Shown: piece after piece, positions 52,404-61,457 of the stretch
Position numbering within the stretch: the stretch's first letter is position 1
How the letters are laid out: every line of letters starts with the position of its first letter
Origin: Anaerosomatales bacterium
GTDB lineage: Bacteria; Actinomycetota; Coriobacteriia; Anaerosomatales; SLCP01
DNA length: 64,000 nucleotides
Assembly (NCBI GenBank): GCA_029210645.1
Contig: JARGFT010000009.1
Location: 14,169-78,168 of the forward strand
Reading direction: 5' to 3'
Notes under the pieces: model-generated
Told to the model about the DNA's origin: nothing
What the model saw: only the letters and a program-made list of their open reading frames with translations
The model's database searches: none
Program-made: the position numbers and the translations under genes

Positions 52404-53096
52404 ATGCGTATCCACCGCCTCCAGGGTCTACTGGCCTCGACCCATCTGATCGAGACCGAATCCGCGCTCTTCCTCGTCGACGCCGGCTTCTTTGGCCACT
52501 CCGCCACCATCCTGCGCGCCATCCGCCGGCTCGGCCGGACGCCCGAAGAGCTGCGACTCGTGTTGCTCACCCATGGGCATCTGGACCACTTCGGTGGCCT
52601 CGCCGGCCTTCGGGACTCGGTGGACTTCGAGACCGCCTGTCACCCTGATCACGTTGACGCCATCGAGCGCGGAGGGCTGCTCGTCTCTCCGGCGATCAAG
52701 CCGGGGTGGGAACGGTACGTCGGGCTCGCACGGCTCACCATGGGCTGGCTCCCCGTGCGCGGGACGGCTCCCGTGACTCCGCTGGAGGACGGCGCCGACC
52801 TCTCCGCGTGGGGGCTGCCGGGTCGTGCGGTCCATACGCCGGGCCACTCGAGCGGCTGCCTCTCGGTGCTCCTCGATGACGGCACCGCGATCGTCGGCGA
52901 TCTCGTGCAGGGCAAACGGCTGCCGACCCTCGTCCCCGAGCTCCCCTCGATGGCCGAGGACGTCGCGAGTGCATATGCCAGCTGGAAACGACTGCTGGCG
53001 CTGGGCGCGACCCGCTTCCTGCCCGCGCACGCGAAGGAGTTCACCGCAGGCGAGCTCCTGGCGACGATGAGCCGGGACGGCATCGCCCCGGCGTAG
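52404..53096 (+). CDS. MBL-fold metallohydrolase
   Basis: The 230-residue protein has the zinc motif LLTHGHLDHFGG, HTPGHSSGCLSVLL, VGDLVQGK and a late His in LPAHAKEF. Such proteins include glyoxalase II-like and other hydrolases; substrate unknown. ATG 52404 follows GGAGGG. Confidence 0.87.
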   Translation: MRIHRLQGLLASTHLIETESALFLVDAGFFGHSATILRAIRRLGRTPEELRLVLLTHGHLDHFGGLAGLRDSVDFETACHPDHVDAIERGGLLVSPAIKPGWERYVGLARLTMGWLPVRGTAPVTPLEDGADLSAWGLPGRAVHTPGHSSGCLSVLLDDGTAIVGDLVQGKRLPTLVPELPSMAEDVASAYASWKRLLALGATRFLPAHAKEFTAGELLATMSRDGIAPA

Positions 53097-53171
53097 CCGA
53101 ATGCTCGTAGCACACTCCGCACGTCCGGCTTGGGCTATCATCGTCTCGTCCGCGAACCCGGTAGGGGGCAC

Positions 53172-54323
53172 ATGCTCGCACTCAGAGAGCTCCTCGGAAG
53201 CAAGCTCAAGTTCGGACTGATCGCGCTCGCGATCGGGCTGGTCGTCTCGCTCACCTTCATCATGGCAGCGATGTCTGAAGGGTTGATCACCGGGATGACG
53301 GGCGCGAAGGGCAACCTCGACGCCGACGCGCTGGTCTTTCAGGGAGACACCTACCTCGCTCTCGAACGCAGCCGGCTCTCCGCCGACGACCTGGAGACGA
53401 TCGCGGCGGCCGAGGGAGTGACCGACTCCTACGGCGTGGGGCACGCGATGGTCTCGGTCGACTCGGCCGAGGAACCCTTCGATGCGCGCGCATTCGGGCT
53501 TGGCGGCCGCTTCGAACAACTCCCCATAGTCGAGGGCGTCGGAAACCCCGGGCCGGGCGAGGCAGTCCTCGACGTCACCGCGCAGTCCAATGGGGTCTCG
53601 CTTGGCGACACGTTGCACCTCACCCCGATCGGCGAGGAGCTGACGGTAGTCGGCTTCACCGAGAACCGTCGCTACATCATGACGCCCGCCATCTACGTGG
53701 ACCTGCCGACGTGGGAGCGGATCTTCGTGGCCACCGCGATCGGCAGGATGGACGAGTCCGGCCAGCCGGACAGGCCCGACGCGGGTCGCATCACCGAGCA
53801 GATAGCCGGCAGCGCCTCGATCGCCGCTGTGCGTCTCGCCCAAGGCACGACCGTCGAGGACCTCGCGGTCACGCTCTCCCCCGACTACGACGTGGTGACC
53901 CCCGACGAAGCAGCGATGGCAGGCAACGGCATGTCGGTCATGATCCTCGCGGTCGGCGGGATCCAGGTCGTCTCGCTGGCGATCGGCGCGCTGGTGATCG
54001 GGGTCTTCTTCTACATCACCACGCTGCACAAGACCGGCCAGATCGCCGCCATCAAGGCCCTCGGCGCGTCGAACGGTTTCGTCTACCGCCAGCTGCTGCT
54101 GCAGATCACCGTCCTCGTGGCGGCCGCTTCGGTGATCGGCATCGCACTCACGCTTGCGACCGGCTCGTCGATGCCGCCCACCATGGCATTCGATCCGCAG
54201 CCCGCCCGCTGGGCGACGAGTCTCGCGGCGATCTTCGCGATGGCCTACCTCGGGAGCCTCTTCTCGCTCCGCAGCATCCTTGCCATCGATCCCGCGACCG
54301 CGCTCGACCAGGCCGAACACTAA
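53172..54323 (+). CDS. ABC transporter permease, MacB/FtsX type
   Basis: The 383-residue protein has an N-terminal helix (about 15-38), a large extracytoplasmic domain (MacB_PCD, about 40-250) and three C-terminal helices (about 265-375) with the FtsX segment TLHKTGQIAAIKALGASNGFV. With the next gene it forms a MacB/DevC-like exporter or mechanotransmission pump. ATG 53172 follows TAGGGGG. Confidence 0.88.
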   Translation: MLALRELLGSKLKFGLIALAIGLVVSLTFIMAAMSEGLITGMTGAKGNLDADALVFQGDTYLALERSRLSADDLETIAAAEGVTDSYGVGHAMVSVDSAEEPFDARAFGLGGRFEQLPIVEGVGNPGPGEAVLDVTAQSNGVSLGDTLHLTPIGEELTVVGFTENRRYIMTPAIYVDLPTWERIFVATAIGRMDESGQPDRPDAGRITEQIAGSASIAAVRLAQGTTVEDLAVTLSPDYDVVTPDEAAMAGNGMSVMILAVGGIQVVSLAIGALVIGVFFYITTLHKTGQIAAIKALGASNGFVYRQLLLQITVLVAAASVIGIALTLATGSSMPPTMAFDPQPARWATSLAAIFAMAYLGSLFSLRSILAIDPATALDQAEH

Positions 54324-54332
54324 GGGGGGCCA

Positions 54333-55007
54333 GTGAGTCTGCTCGAAGTCAGAGAGGTGTCGAGGTCCTACGGGAGCGGCCACACGCAGGTCACCGCACT
54401 CGAGAACGTCTCCTTCGACCTCGACAAGGGCCGCCTGCTCGCGGTGCTCGGCCCGTCCGGCTCGGGCAAGACCACGCTGCTCTCGATCATCGCAGGGCTT
54501 CTCAAGCCGACGAGCGGAGAGATTCGCATCGACGGCTCGCCCATCCAGCTGCGCACCATCCGAGAGGCAGCCGCATTCAGGCGCGCTCACGTCGGCCTCG
54601 TGTTCCAGGAGTACCATCTGGTGCCCTACCTGACCGCCGCCCAGAACCTGCTACTCGTACCCCACCTCGACGGGCGGATCACCGGAGCCGACCGCGAACG
54701 GGCCGCGAGCCTGCTCTCCGAGTTCGGCCTGGAGAAGCGCGCTCGCCACACGCCCTCGATGCTCTCGGGCGGAGAGCGACAGAGAGTGGCCATCGCCCGG
54801 GCACTCATGAACGATCCGGAGATCATGCTCGTCGACGAACCGACCTCCCACCTCGATACCGAGCGAGGGCGTCAAGTCGTCGACCTGCTGCGCGATCACA
54901 TTCGCGGGCGCGACATGACGTGCGTCATGGTCACGCACGACGCACGCATGGCCGAGGAGGCCGACGAGGTGCTCCGACTCGTCGACGGGAAGATCGTGCA
55001 GGGGTAG
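54333..55007 (+). CDS. ABC transporter ATP-binding protein, LolD/MacB type
   Basis: The 224-residue ATPase has Walker A GPSGSGKTTLLSIIAGL, Q-loop VFQEYHLVPYLTA, signature LSGGERQRVAIARAL and Walker B IMLVDEPTSHLD. GTG 54333 follows AGGGGGG, nine bases after the permease stop. It powers the permease encoded just before. Confidence 0.95.
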   Translation: MSLLEVREVSRSYGSGHTQVTALENVSFDLDKGRLLAVLGPSGSGKTTLLSIIAGLLKPTSGEIRIDGSPIQLRTIREAAAFRRAHVGLVFQEYHLVPYLTAAQNLLLVPHLDGRITGADRERAASLLSEFGLEKRARHTPSMLSGGERQRVAIARALMNDPEIMLVDEPTSHLDTERGRQVVDLLRDHIRGRDMTCVMVTHDARMAEEADEVLRLVDGKIVQG

Positions 55008-55039
55008 GCAGCTGAGGCGACGCCATGCCGCCCGCGCTC

Positions 55040-55732
55040 TCACCTCTCGTCACGAAAGCCGGTCTTGATGTGCGAACCGTCGCAGAACGGCTTGTTGCCT
55101 GACGCGCCGCAGCGACAGAGGGTCACCCGGTTGCGCACCTCGTAGGCGACTCCATCCGAGTCCTTGATAGGGATACCGCCGCGCACCCACAGCGGGCCGC
55201 TCACGCCGAGGTACGGATCTTCCACGAGCGCGATGGAGGGTTCGAGTTCCGGTTCGAACGGGCCGGTCGCCTCGTCGGCGAGCACGTAGCGGCCGGACGG
55301 GCACAGGGTCGCCTGCTCCTCGGCAAGATCCCGCGCATCCGGGTCATCGCAGCGCTCGATGAGGTTCCACAGGCCGCCCGCGCGGTCGCAGAAGCGCGCC
55401 TCCGCACAGAGACGGCGCGCGTCGCTGAGGCGGACTCCCGGGCCTTCGATCGGTACCGACTGCTCGGCGTACGACTCGTGACCGGCGGTCTCGGTGCCAT
55501 CGAAGCCCTCGACGGCATGAGTCCCGTCGCAGAAGGGCTTCTCGGCCGAGTGCCCGCATCGGCACAGTCGATAGCGATCGCCCGCATCGATCCGCTCGAC
55601 CTCCCGCCAGCCGACCGACTCGCCCTCTTGGTTCGTGGCGATCTCGAGGCGCACGAGAGGAACGCCTCCTCTGACCGCATACGGCCCGGCCTCGACGACC
55701 GAGATCCGCATGCGTGCATCAGGCTTGTCCAC
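55040..55732 (-). CDS. Double CDGSH iron-sulfur protein
   Basis: The 230-residue protein has two CDGSH motifs, LCRCGHSAEKPFCDGTH (about residues 56-72) and LCRCGASGNKPFCDGSH (about 205-221), each binding a [2Fe-2S] with three Cys and one His. Between lies a (seleno)-domain-like segment with ARRLCAEARFCD and ATLCPSGRYVLAD. These proteins handle iron-sulfur redox; role unknown. GTG 55732 lacks a strong SD; ATG 55711 is an alternative. Confidence 0.87.
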   Translation of the reverse strand: MDKPDARMRISVVEAGPYAVRGGVPLVRLEIATNQEGESVGWREVERIDAGDRYRLCRCGHSAEKPFCDGTHAVEGFDGTETAGHESYAEQSVPIEGPGVRLSDARRLCAEARFCDRAGGLWNLIERCDDPDARDLAEEQATLCPSGRYVLADEATGPFEPELEPSIALVEDPYLGVSGPLWVRGGIPIKDSDGVAYEVRNRVTLCRCGASGNKPFCDGSHIKTGFRDER

Positions 55733-55741
55733 GTGCGCCCC

Positions 55742-56143
55742 TCAGGCGTTCAGCACGCTGACGGCGCCGACCGGATCGGCCATGCGCAACACGAGCGAGA
55801 CGCGGTTGCCGTCGCCTGCGGTCCCGTAGATCCAGCGAACGTCGATGTCAGCGCGTGCCAGCTTCGCAGCGGCCTTGGCGAGGGACCCTGCCTCCGCGGG
55901 CAGATCCAACATGACCACGTCCTTGCGCTCGACCGACATGTTGATGATGTTCGCAAGCGCTGCGGTGGCCTTCTCGTTGTCACTCGTCACGATCATGAAC
56001 TCGCCGCGACCGTCCTTCTCGTATGCACCGATCGCGTAGATGTCGACTCCGGCCTCGTAGATGGCCTCGCTCACCTGCGCAAGCAGCCCGACCCTGTTCG
56101 GGGCCGTGACGAAGAGCTCTTGTACAACCCGGGCTTCAAACAT
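55742..56143 (-). CDS. ACT-domain protein
   Basis: The 133-residue protein has two ACT-like halves: VVQELFVTAPNRVGLLAQVS and VVMLDLPAEAGSLAKAAAKL. ACT domains bind amino acids. ATG 56143 follows GGGAGGGAG; the long upstream frame is a shadow. It lies nine bases upstream of the CDGSH gene. Confidence 0.82.
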   Translation of the reverse strand: MFEARVVQELFVTAPNRVGLLAQVSEAIYEAGVDIYAIGAYEKDGRGEFMIVTSDNEKATAALANIINMSVERKDVVMLDLPAEAGSLAKAAAKLARADIDVRWIYGTAGDGNRVSLVLRMADPVGAVSVLNA

Positions 56144-56289
56144 GGTGCTCCCTCCCGCGCCGAGACTGACCCTGTTGCCGGGTAGATACCCGCTTGCCCG
56201 TTCAGGTGGTCGCGCCAGGCCGGGATTACGGCCCTCATACGGGTATGAGGTGGGTAGGAGACCCGGCCGAAAGAGGGGGAGTGACGCCC

Positions 56290-56454
56290 GTGTGTTCCGA
56301 GCAACCGCCTCCGTCACCGCGCTCGTACCTCAAGAACCTCCGGGAGCCCATGCCTGTCCGGAGGAAGGTCGGGCTGCTCGCCCGCAACGCACTACGCCGC
56401 ATCTTCCCGAAGCCCTCGACGTGCTGCGGCCATCCGGGCGAGCCGGGTTGTTGA
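56290..56454 (+). CDS. Small basic, cysteine-rich protein with CCGxxGxPGC end
   Basis: A 54-residue frame starting at GTG 56290 reads VCSEQPPPSPRSYLKNLREP, then VRRKVGLLARNALRRIF and ends in STCCGHPGEPGC. Small proteins with a final CCGxxGxPGC motif recur in anaerobic and actinobacterial genomes, which supports it as a gene. The cluster of three cysteines suggests metal binding. SD GAGGGGG is present but GTG 56281 could also be used. Its 3' end is followed by a strong hairpin. Confidence 0.6.
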   Translation: MCSEQPPPSPRSYLKNLREPMPVRRKVGLLARNALRRIFPKPSTCCGHPGEPGC

Positions 56455-56491
56455 CGGTGAGGCTGCCGCCGTGCGCGGATCCAGAACGCAA

Positions 56492-56522
56492 AGAGGGCCG
56501 TCTCGTAAGGAGACGGCCCTCT
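56492..56522. terminator. Strong hairpin terminator
   Basis: AGAGGGCCGTCTC pairs perfectly with GAGACGGCCCTCT (13 bp) around GTAAG. On the minus strand TTTGCGTT follows, so it could terminate transcription from the Fic side as well as the plus-strand small gene. Confidence 0.8.
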
Positions 56523-56789
56523 CGCATCGCTGGAGGACAGCGACGATCGCACCTTCGTGAGTAGCGTTCGCAAGCGGGATCACATCTCCCGGAACGCCGC
56601 TGTCCTAGGCGGACCCTGCCTCCGATCGAGCCGTGGCGGACAGGACCAGCGCAGCGATGTGGGTACTTCGCACTGCTGGATCACCTCCTCGGATCGTCGG
56701 TCGCCGGATCGCGGCCTCGGGATTCCCCGTAGCGCTGGGATAAGCGAGCAGCGTGCCGAATCGGCATCGCGCAGCGAAGTGATGTGCGT
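56523..56789 (-). promoter_or_regulatory. Structured leader-like region with a 22-codon frame behind an ideal SD
   Basis: On the minus strand GGAGGTGATCC (56678-56688), an 11-base match to the 16S anti-SD, precedes GTG 56673 and a 22-codon frame ending at 56605 (VRSTHIAALVLSATARSEAG...). Dyads follow: CTGTCC/GGACAG around 56602-56645 and TCGCTG-TCCTC-CAGCGA, whose loop could pair with the SD, and then the strong terminator at 56492-56522. This is the look of a leader peptide with attenuator, but no target gene follows on this strand before the small antisense gene. Tentative. Confidence 0.3.
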
Positions 56790-57965
56790 CTAGCCGGCGC
56801 GCTCCCGCTCGATGCGCTCGGCGATCGCTGTGACGACGTGGGCCCGCTGTTGGTCGACCGAGGAGCCCGCCTCCGGAGCCAAGCCGACTCCGGCCGCCGA
56901 TGCGACCGCTGAGATCAGCGCGAACGCGCCGGTCAGGACCTCCTCGGGTTGATCGAAGACGCGTGCGAGCAGCCTGCGTTCGGTCAGCAAGGTGAGGTCC
57001 GCTGTAGCCTGGCGACCCGTTATCCCGACGAGGCTCCGGTAGTAGCGGTTGGTGACCGGTCGCCCGAAGAACCCGTCGAAGAGCGCCTCGGCCAGCCGGG
57101 GCGGCTGCTCGAGAATCTCCTCGGCGATGCCCTCGGCCAACCCCCAGATCTCACACTCGACCGCCTGCTTGAGCCAGAACGCTTCGACCTGCCGCCGCTG
57201 CGCGCGAACGTGGATCGTGACGAACCGCGTGACGTCGGCGTCAGGGTTCCAGCAGTGGCCGAGATCCTTGAAGGCGTCGTAGTACTCCTCGCGATGAGAG
57301 CCCCACCACTCCTCGAGGCTCACGAACTCCTGCGTGTTGTACCCGCCCCGCCGCATAGCGACCGAGGCGAGGATCCGCGCTACCCGCCCGTTGCCATCGT
57401 AGAACGGATGGATCCCGGCGAGACGTGCGTGCACGAGCGCCGCCACCACCGGCGCCGGATCGGTCGAGGACTGCGCCCACTCGCAGAGCTCATCGACGAG
57501 CCCCGGCACCTCGCGAGGCGGTGGAGGCACGTAGGCGACACCACCGCTGCCGCTATCCCCGAGCCACACGTCCTTGTAGCGGAAGCTGCCCGCTGCGGGA
57601 TCCGGATGAACGCCCATGACGCGCAGATGGACCTGGAGGACGAACTTGCGGGTCCAGCGAAACGCGTCGTCATCGGCGCGTCGCAGCGCGTACTCGACGG
57701 CTTCTCCGTAACCCTCGACCAACCCGCAGTCGTGCTCGCACACCCAGGCTGGGCGATCGCCGGCGAGGATCCGTCTGACGTCATCGACGGTCACCGGCAC
57801 GCCTTCGATCCGCGTGGACGCCGCGACCACTCCCGCCTCCCACTCTCGCCTCAGGCGTCCCAGCCATCGCCGAGGGAGTGCTCCGTTGCAGGTCAGGCCC
57901 GCTCTGAGGGCGTCAAGCCCCTCGAGCTCCTCTATGAGGTATGGGGTGAGCCGGTACCGGTACAT
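56790..57965 (-). CDS. Fic-family AMP-transferase-like protein
   Basis: The 391-residue protein has the Fic motif HPFYDGNGRVAR and an N-terminal inhibitory motif STRIEG (S/TxxxE), marking an autoinhibited class II Fic enzyme. Fic proteins transfer AMP or other nucleotides to protein hydroxyls. A C-terminal winged-helix-like part (TGRQATADLTLLTERRLLAR) is typical of Fic/DUF4172-like cytoplasmic proteins. ATG 57965 follows AAGGAGG. Confidence 0.92.
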   Translation of the reverse strand: MYRYRLTPYLIEELEGLDALRAGLTCNGALPRRWLGRLRREWEAGVVAASTRIEGVPVTVDDVRRILAGDRPAWVCEHDCGLVEGYGEAVEYALRRADDDAFRWTRKFVLQVHLRVMGVHPDPAAGSFRYKDVWLGDSGSGGVAYVPPPPREVPGLVDELCEWAQSSTDPAPVVAALVHARLAGIHPFYDGNGRVARILASVAMRRGGYNTQEFVSLEEWWGSHREEYYDAFKDLGHCWNPDADVTRFVTIHVRAQRRQVEAFWLKQAVECEIWGLAEGIAEEILEQPPRLAEALFDGFFGRPVTNRYYRSLVGITGRQATADLTLLTERRLLARVFDQPEEVLTGAFALISAVASAAGVGLAPEAGSSVDQQRAHVVTAIAERIERERAG

Positions 57966-57999
57966 CGACACCTCCTTGCGGGATATCATGCCCGCCCTG

Positions 58000-59154
58000 C
58001 TACCGGTGGATGATCCGGCCGAGCAGCGGGACCGACACCTCGATCGCCCGCTCCGGGCACATCTCCTGGCAGCAGTAGCAGCGGATGCAGCGCTGGTAGT
58101 CGTGGGCAGGCGGCTGCGCGCGCCGCCCCTCCCGGCCACTCTCCACCCACTGCACGGCCTCCGGGTCCACGGGGCAGACCTCGACACACGTCCCGCAGCG
58201 GGTGCACCGAGCCGGGACGATGAACGGGCGCGGGACGATGAGCGCACGCGCCAGCCATGCCGCGACACCACTCGCCGGACCGGTGGTCGAGCCGGCGCGC
58301 CGGTTGGCAACGAAGTCGGCGGCCACGCTCTCCTCGAGCCGATCACCGAGAATCGTCACGTCCTCCCACATGCCGAGACCCGACTCCTGCCCGAGCGTGA
58401 TCGTCTCGACACGTGCAGGATCGAGGCCCATCAGCCGGGACGCGGTCGCATCGAGCGCGACCGGGTCGTCGGAGAGCAGCAGGACTCCGACGTGGCGGGG
58501 GTCGCCTCCACGAGGGCCGTTCCCCTCCATCGCCACGATCCCATCCATCACGTAGAGGCGGGGAGCCAGTGCTGCACACAGGTCCACAAGCATCTGGGCG
58601 AACGTTCGGATGTCGGGCATGCGTGCGTGGAACTCGCCTTTGAGCGGACCGGGGATGCAGCCGAACTGGTTCTTCACCGCCCCGGTCATGCGCGTCAGCG
58701 CGTGCGTCTTCATCTTGGGCAGGGAGACCAGTCCGTCCGCGGCCAGCACCCCTTCGGCGATGTGCCAGCGCTTGACCACGCGTCCGCTCGGGGCCGAGAC
58801 GTCCCGTCCGCTCGAGAAGTCGGCGAAGGGGATGGAGAGCCGGGCCGCTGCCTCCGCGAGTCCGGCCCGCTTGGCCGCGCCCTCGGGTCGACCGACCGCA
58901 GGAGAGTCGCCGTAGGACAGGACCGCCCCTGCACCGGCGAGATGCCGGGCGACCGCGGCGAAGACCGCGGGATGGGTCGTGACCGAAGCTCCGGGCGCGC
59001 TCGCCACGAGCAGATTGGGCTTGAGGAGGATCCGCTCTCCCTCGGAAACGAAGCGCGAAGCCCCTCCCAGTAACTCGAGTCCCCGCCCGACGGCGGCGTG
59101 CACCGCGTCATCCTCGTATGTTTGACATCTGACGAGCGCGACGGTGCCTGTCAC
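58000..59154 (-). CDS. DUF362 protein with two [4Fe-4S] motifs
   Basis: The 384-residue protein has the DUF362 domain (LLKPNLLVASAPGASVTTHP, LPKMKTHALTRMTGAVKNQFG, DGIVAMEGNGPRGGDPRHVG) and a C-terminal ferredoxin with CTRCGTCVEVCPVDP and CIRCYCCQEMCPERA. Common in anaerobes, function unproven. GTG 59154 follows GAGGAG; the upstream frame is a shadow. Confidence 0.9.
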   Translation of the reverse strand: MTGTVALVRCQTYEDDAVHAAVGRGLELLGGASRFVSEGERILLKPNLLVASAPGASVTTHPAVFAAVARHLAGAGAVLSYGDSPAVGRPEGAAKRAGLAEAAARLSIPFADFSSGRDVSAPSGRVVKRWHIAEGVLAADGLVSLPKMKTHALTRMTGAVKNQFGCIPGPLKGEFHARMPDIRTFAQMLVDLCAALAPRLYVMDGIVAMEGNGPRGGDPRHVGVLLLSDDPVALDATASRLMGLDPARVETITLGQESGLGMWEDVTILGDRLEESVAADFVANRRAGSTTGPASGVAAWLARALIVPRPFIVPARCTRCGTCVEVCPVDPEAVQWVESGREGRRAQPPAHDYQRCIRCYCCQEMCPERAIEVSVPLLGRIIHR

Positions 59155-59216
59155 AGGCGGCTCCTCACGGGTTAGGGTGGGAGAGTCGGAGTCATGGCGT
59201 CCGGTGCGGGACGCCA

Positions 59217-60053
59217 TCAGAACGACGTCCTGTCGGGATGCTGGCCGAGTCGTCCCGCCTCGCCGCGGTCGAGAGCGTCGATCGTCGCCATCTCGTCGGG
59301 CGAGAGTTCGAACCCGAACAGGTCGGCGTTCTGGCGGATCCGTTCCGGCGTGACCGACTTCGGGATCACCACGACGCCGTGCTGGAGTGCCCAGCGCAGC
59401 GCCACCTGGGCACTCGAGACTCCGTGCGCCGCCGCGATCTCGGCCAGCAGCGGCTCCTCGTCGGCCCGTCCGCGCATCACCGGTCCCCAGCCCTGGACGA
59501 CGATCCCGCGGTCGTGGCAGTACCTCCGCAGATCGGGCTGTTGGAGCCAGGGATGGTGCTCGACCTGGTCCACCATCGGAACGGCGCCTGTCCGGGCAGC
59601 CAGTTCCTCCAGATGCGGGCCGAGGAAGTTGCAGACACCGATCGCGCGGGCAAGCCCGGTCTCCAGCACGCGTTCCATGCCCCGCCACGTCGACTCGTAG
59701 AGCCGGGGGATCGGCCAGTGCACAAGGTACAGATCGACCCGGTCGACACCCAGACGCTTCAGGCTGCCCTCGATCGCCCGGAGGACACCTTCCTCACCCT
59801 GTTCGTCGTTCCAGACCTTGCTGGTGATGAAGAGTTCGTCGCGCGGGATGCCGCAGGCGGACAGCGCGCGTCCGATGGCTTCCTCGTTGCCGTAGACCGA
59901 TGCGGTATCGATGCCGCGATACCCGGCTTCGAACGCCGTGAGGACCGACCTCTCGACCTCGTCCGGCGAGACGATCTTGTACGTCCCGAAGCCGAGCACC
60001 GGCATGCCGCCTCCGTTTGCCAGACGTACCGTGCTCGAGATTTCCAGCATCAT
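59217..60053 (-). CDS. Aldo/keto reductase
   Basis: The 278-residue TIM barrel has the catalytic tetrad Asp and Tyr in GIDTASVYGNEEAIG, Lys in LFITSKVWND and His in YLVHWPIP, and the NADPH site GVVVIPKSVTPERIRQN. It reduces aldehydes or ketones. ATG 60053 (or 60050) follows GGAGGTGG. Confidence 0.93.
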   Translation of the reverse strand: MMLEISSTVRLANGGGMPVLGFGTYKIVSPDEVERSVLTAFEAGYRGIDTASVYGNEEAIGRALSACGIPRDELFITSKVWNDEQGEEGVLRAIEGSLKRLGVDRVDLYLVHWPIPRLYESTWRGMERVLETGLARAIGVCNFLGPHLEELAARTGAVPMVDQVEHHPWLQQPDLRRYCHDRGIVVQGWGPVMRGRADEEPLLAEIAAAHGVSSAQVALRWALQHGVVVIPKSVTPERIRQNADLFGFELSPDEMATIDALDRGEAGRLGQHPDRTSF

Positions 60054-60130
60054 CGAACCACCTCCGCGATGAGTATTCCCGATTCGCGCGGCGCGCGGTA
60101 GGCTCGGTACAATCTGCAGAAGGAGTGCTC

Positions 60131-60634
60131 ATGAACGAAGTCATCCGCTACGAGATCCTCGACACCTCCCTCGGCCGCCTGCTCGTGGCGGTGAGCGCGC
60201 GCGGGGTCTGTGAGGCCTCCTTCGGAGACGACGACATTGCGATGCTTGCAGCAACGGCGCGCCGCTTTCCCGGTGCCGACCTCGAGCTGGCAGACGACCG
60301 AGCGCATACCATCGCGCTCGCCTTCGCGGCCGCGGTCGAGGACCCCGCAGCGCCCGTCGATGTCCGGCTCGACCTGCGGGGCACGCGCTTCCAGCTGGCG
60401 GTCTGGAAAGCACTCACCGAGATCCCCGCCGGAGCCACTATCTCCTACGGCGAGCTCGCCCGCTCCATCGGCCGGCCCACTGCGGTGCGAGCGGTCGCAC
60501 AGGCGTGCGGGGCCAACCCCGTTGGCGTGGTCGTCCCCTGCCACCGCGTTGTCGGTGCCGACGGCTCGCTCACCGGCTATGCGTCAGGCATCGACCGGAA
60601 GCGGGTGCTGCTCGAACGCGAGGGCGCGCTGTAG
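60131..60634 (+). CDS. ogt: Methylated-DNA-protein cysteine methyltransferase
   Basis: The 167-residue DNA repair protein removes O6-methylguanine. The acceptor cysteine is in VVVPCHRVVGADGSLTGYASG; GTRFQLAVWKALTEIPAG and SIGRPTAVRAVAQACGANP are typical. ATG 60131 follows AAGGAG. Single-domain Ogt/MGMT, without the Ada N-terminus. Confidence 0.95.
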   Translation: MNEVIRYEILDTSLGRLLVAVSARGVCEASFGDDDIAMLAATARRFPGADLELADDRAHTIALAFAAAVEDPAAPVDVRLDLRGTRFQLAVWKALTEIPAGATISYGELARSIGRPTAVRAVAQACGANPVGVVVPCHRVVGADGSLTGYASGIDRKRVLLEREGAL

Positions 60635-60729
60635 CACTGGTGCGTACGCGCCCGACGCCCTTCTCAGGCAGAATCGGTGATCAGGGGCTGTTCTTGACAA
60701 CGGCCCGGGCGGTCGTAGCGCGCTGTGAA

Positions 60730-61272
60730 TCAGCAGGCGAGCAGTCGGTCGACCGCCTCCACCACGGCAGGCTCGGCATCTGCCTCTATCTCCTCTTGAA
60801 GCATACGGGTGCCTGCAAGGATCAGGCCGCTGACCAGCCGGACGGTAGTCTCATCGTCCCGGGCGGTGAACTCGCCGTTGACCACGCCCGCGTGAACGTA
60901 GTCTCGGATAAGGTCCGTGTAGGCGTCGAGGAACGCCTGTTCGGCGACCTGGTACCGCTGTACGAACTCGCTGTCCCGGTTCCTGCGCCACCAGTCGCGA
61001 GTGAAGTCGAAGACGATACGGATGAGACCTTCGACTTTGGCTGAATACGAGGCGCGGCCGGCAAGCTCGGCGGCGATGCGCTGCTTGTCCGCAGCTGCGC
61101 GTCGCTCGATAACGCTCTTGAAGATGTCGTCCTTGCTCTCGTAGTGGACGTAGATGGTCTTCTTCGAGATGTGCAGGTCCTTGGCGATATCTTCGACAGA
61201 CGTCTTGCGGAACCCGTACTGCTCGAGGTGTCTCTCGAAGCTGTCGGCTATGTGTTCGCGTGTGACGGTCAT
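60730..61272 (-). CDS. TetR-family regulator
   Basis: The 180-residue protein has a TetR DNA-binding domain (SFERHLEQYGFRKTSVEDIA and HISKKTIYVHYESKDDIF). The ligand domain is unassigned. No clear target; the small membrane protein gene lies 186 bases upstream on the same strand, separated by a hairpin. Confidence 0.88.
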   Translation of the reverse strand: MTVTREHIADSFERHLEQYGFRKTSVEDIAKDLHISKKTIYVHYESKDDIFKSVIERRAAADKQRIAAELAGRASYSAKVEGLIRIVFDFTRDWWRRNRDSEFVQRYQVAEQAFLDAYTDLIRDYVHAGVVNGEFTARDDETTVRLVSGLILAGTRMLQEEIEADAEPAVVEAVDRLLAC

Positions 61273-61396
61273 GTTGCGGGGCCTCCGTCCGTGTGGGTCG
61301 ACCGTGCGGCTCGCTCGTTGTCGAGTATCACGCTGGCGCCCGATATGGTCAACGCCGGTTTCCGGTTTCCGCGTTCGGGCATGCCGGAAAAGGGAG

Positions 61397-61433
61397 CGGG
61401 CCGTCGCCGGGGGGATGACCCGGCAGCGGCCCG
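61397..61433 (-). terminator. Terminator-like hairpin
   Basis: CGGGCCGTCGCCGGG pairs with CCCGGCAGCGGCCCG with two mismatches around GGGATGA. It lies 24 bases past the stop of the small membrane protein gene on the minus strand. No T tract. Confidence 0.45.
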
Positions 61434-61457
61434 TACGGGAGGCGCATGGGAAGGTGA

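Noticed and set aside
56677-56689. TGGATCACCTCCT resembles the 3' end of 16S rRNA
   Set aside because: No other rRNA sequence surrounds it; it is the complement of a strong SD on the minus strand.
56523-56789. T-box leader
   Set aside because: The conserved AGGGTGGNACCGCG element is absent and no amino-acid gene follows on the strand.
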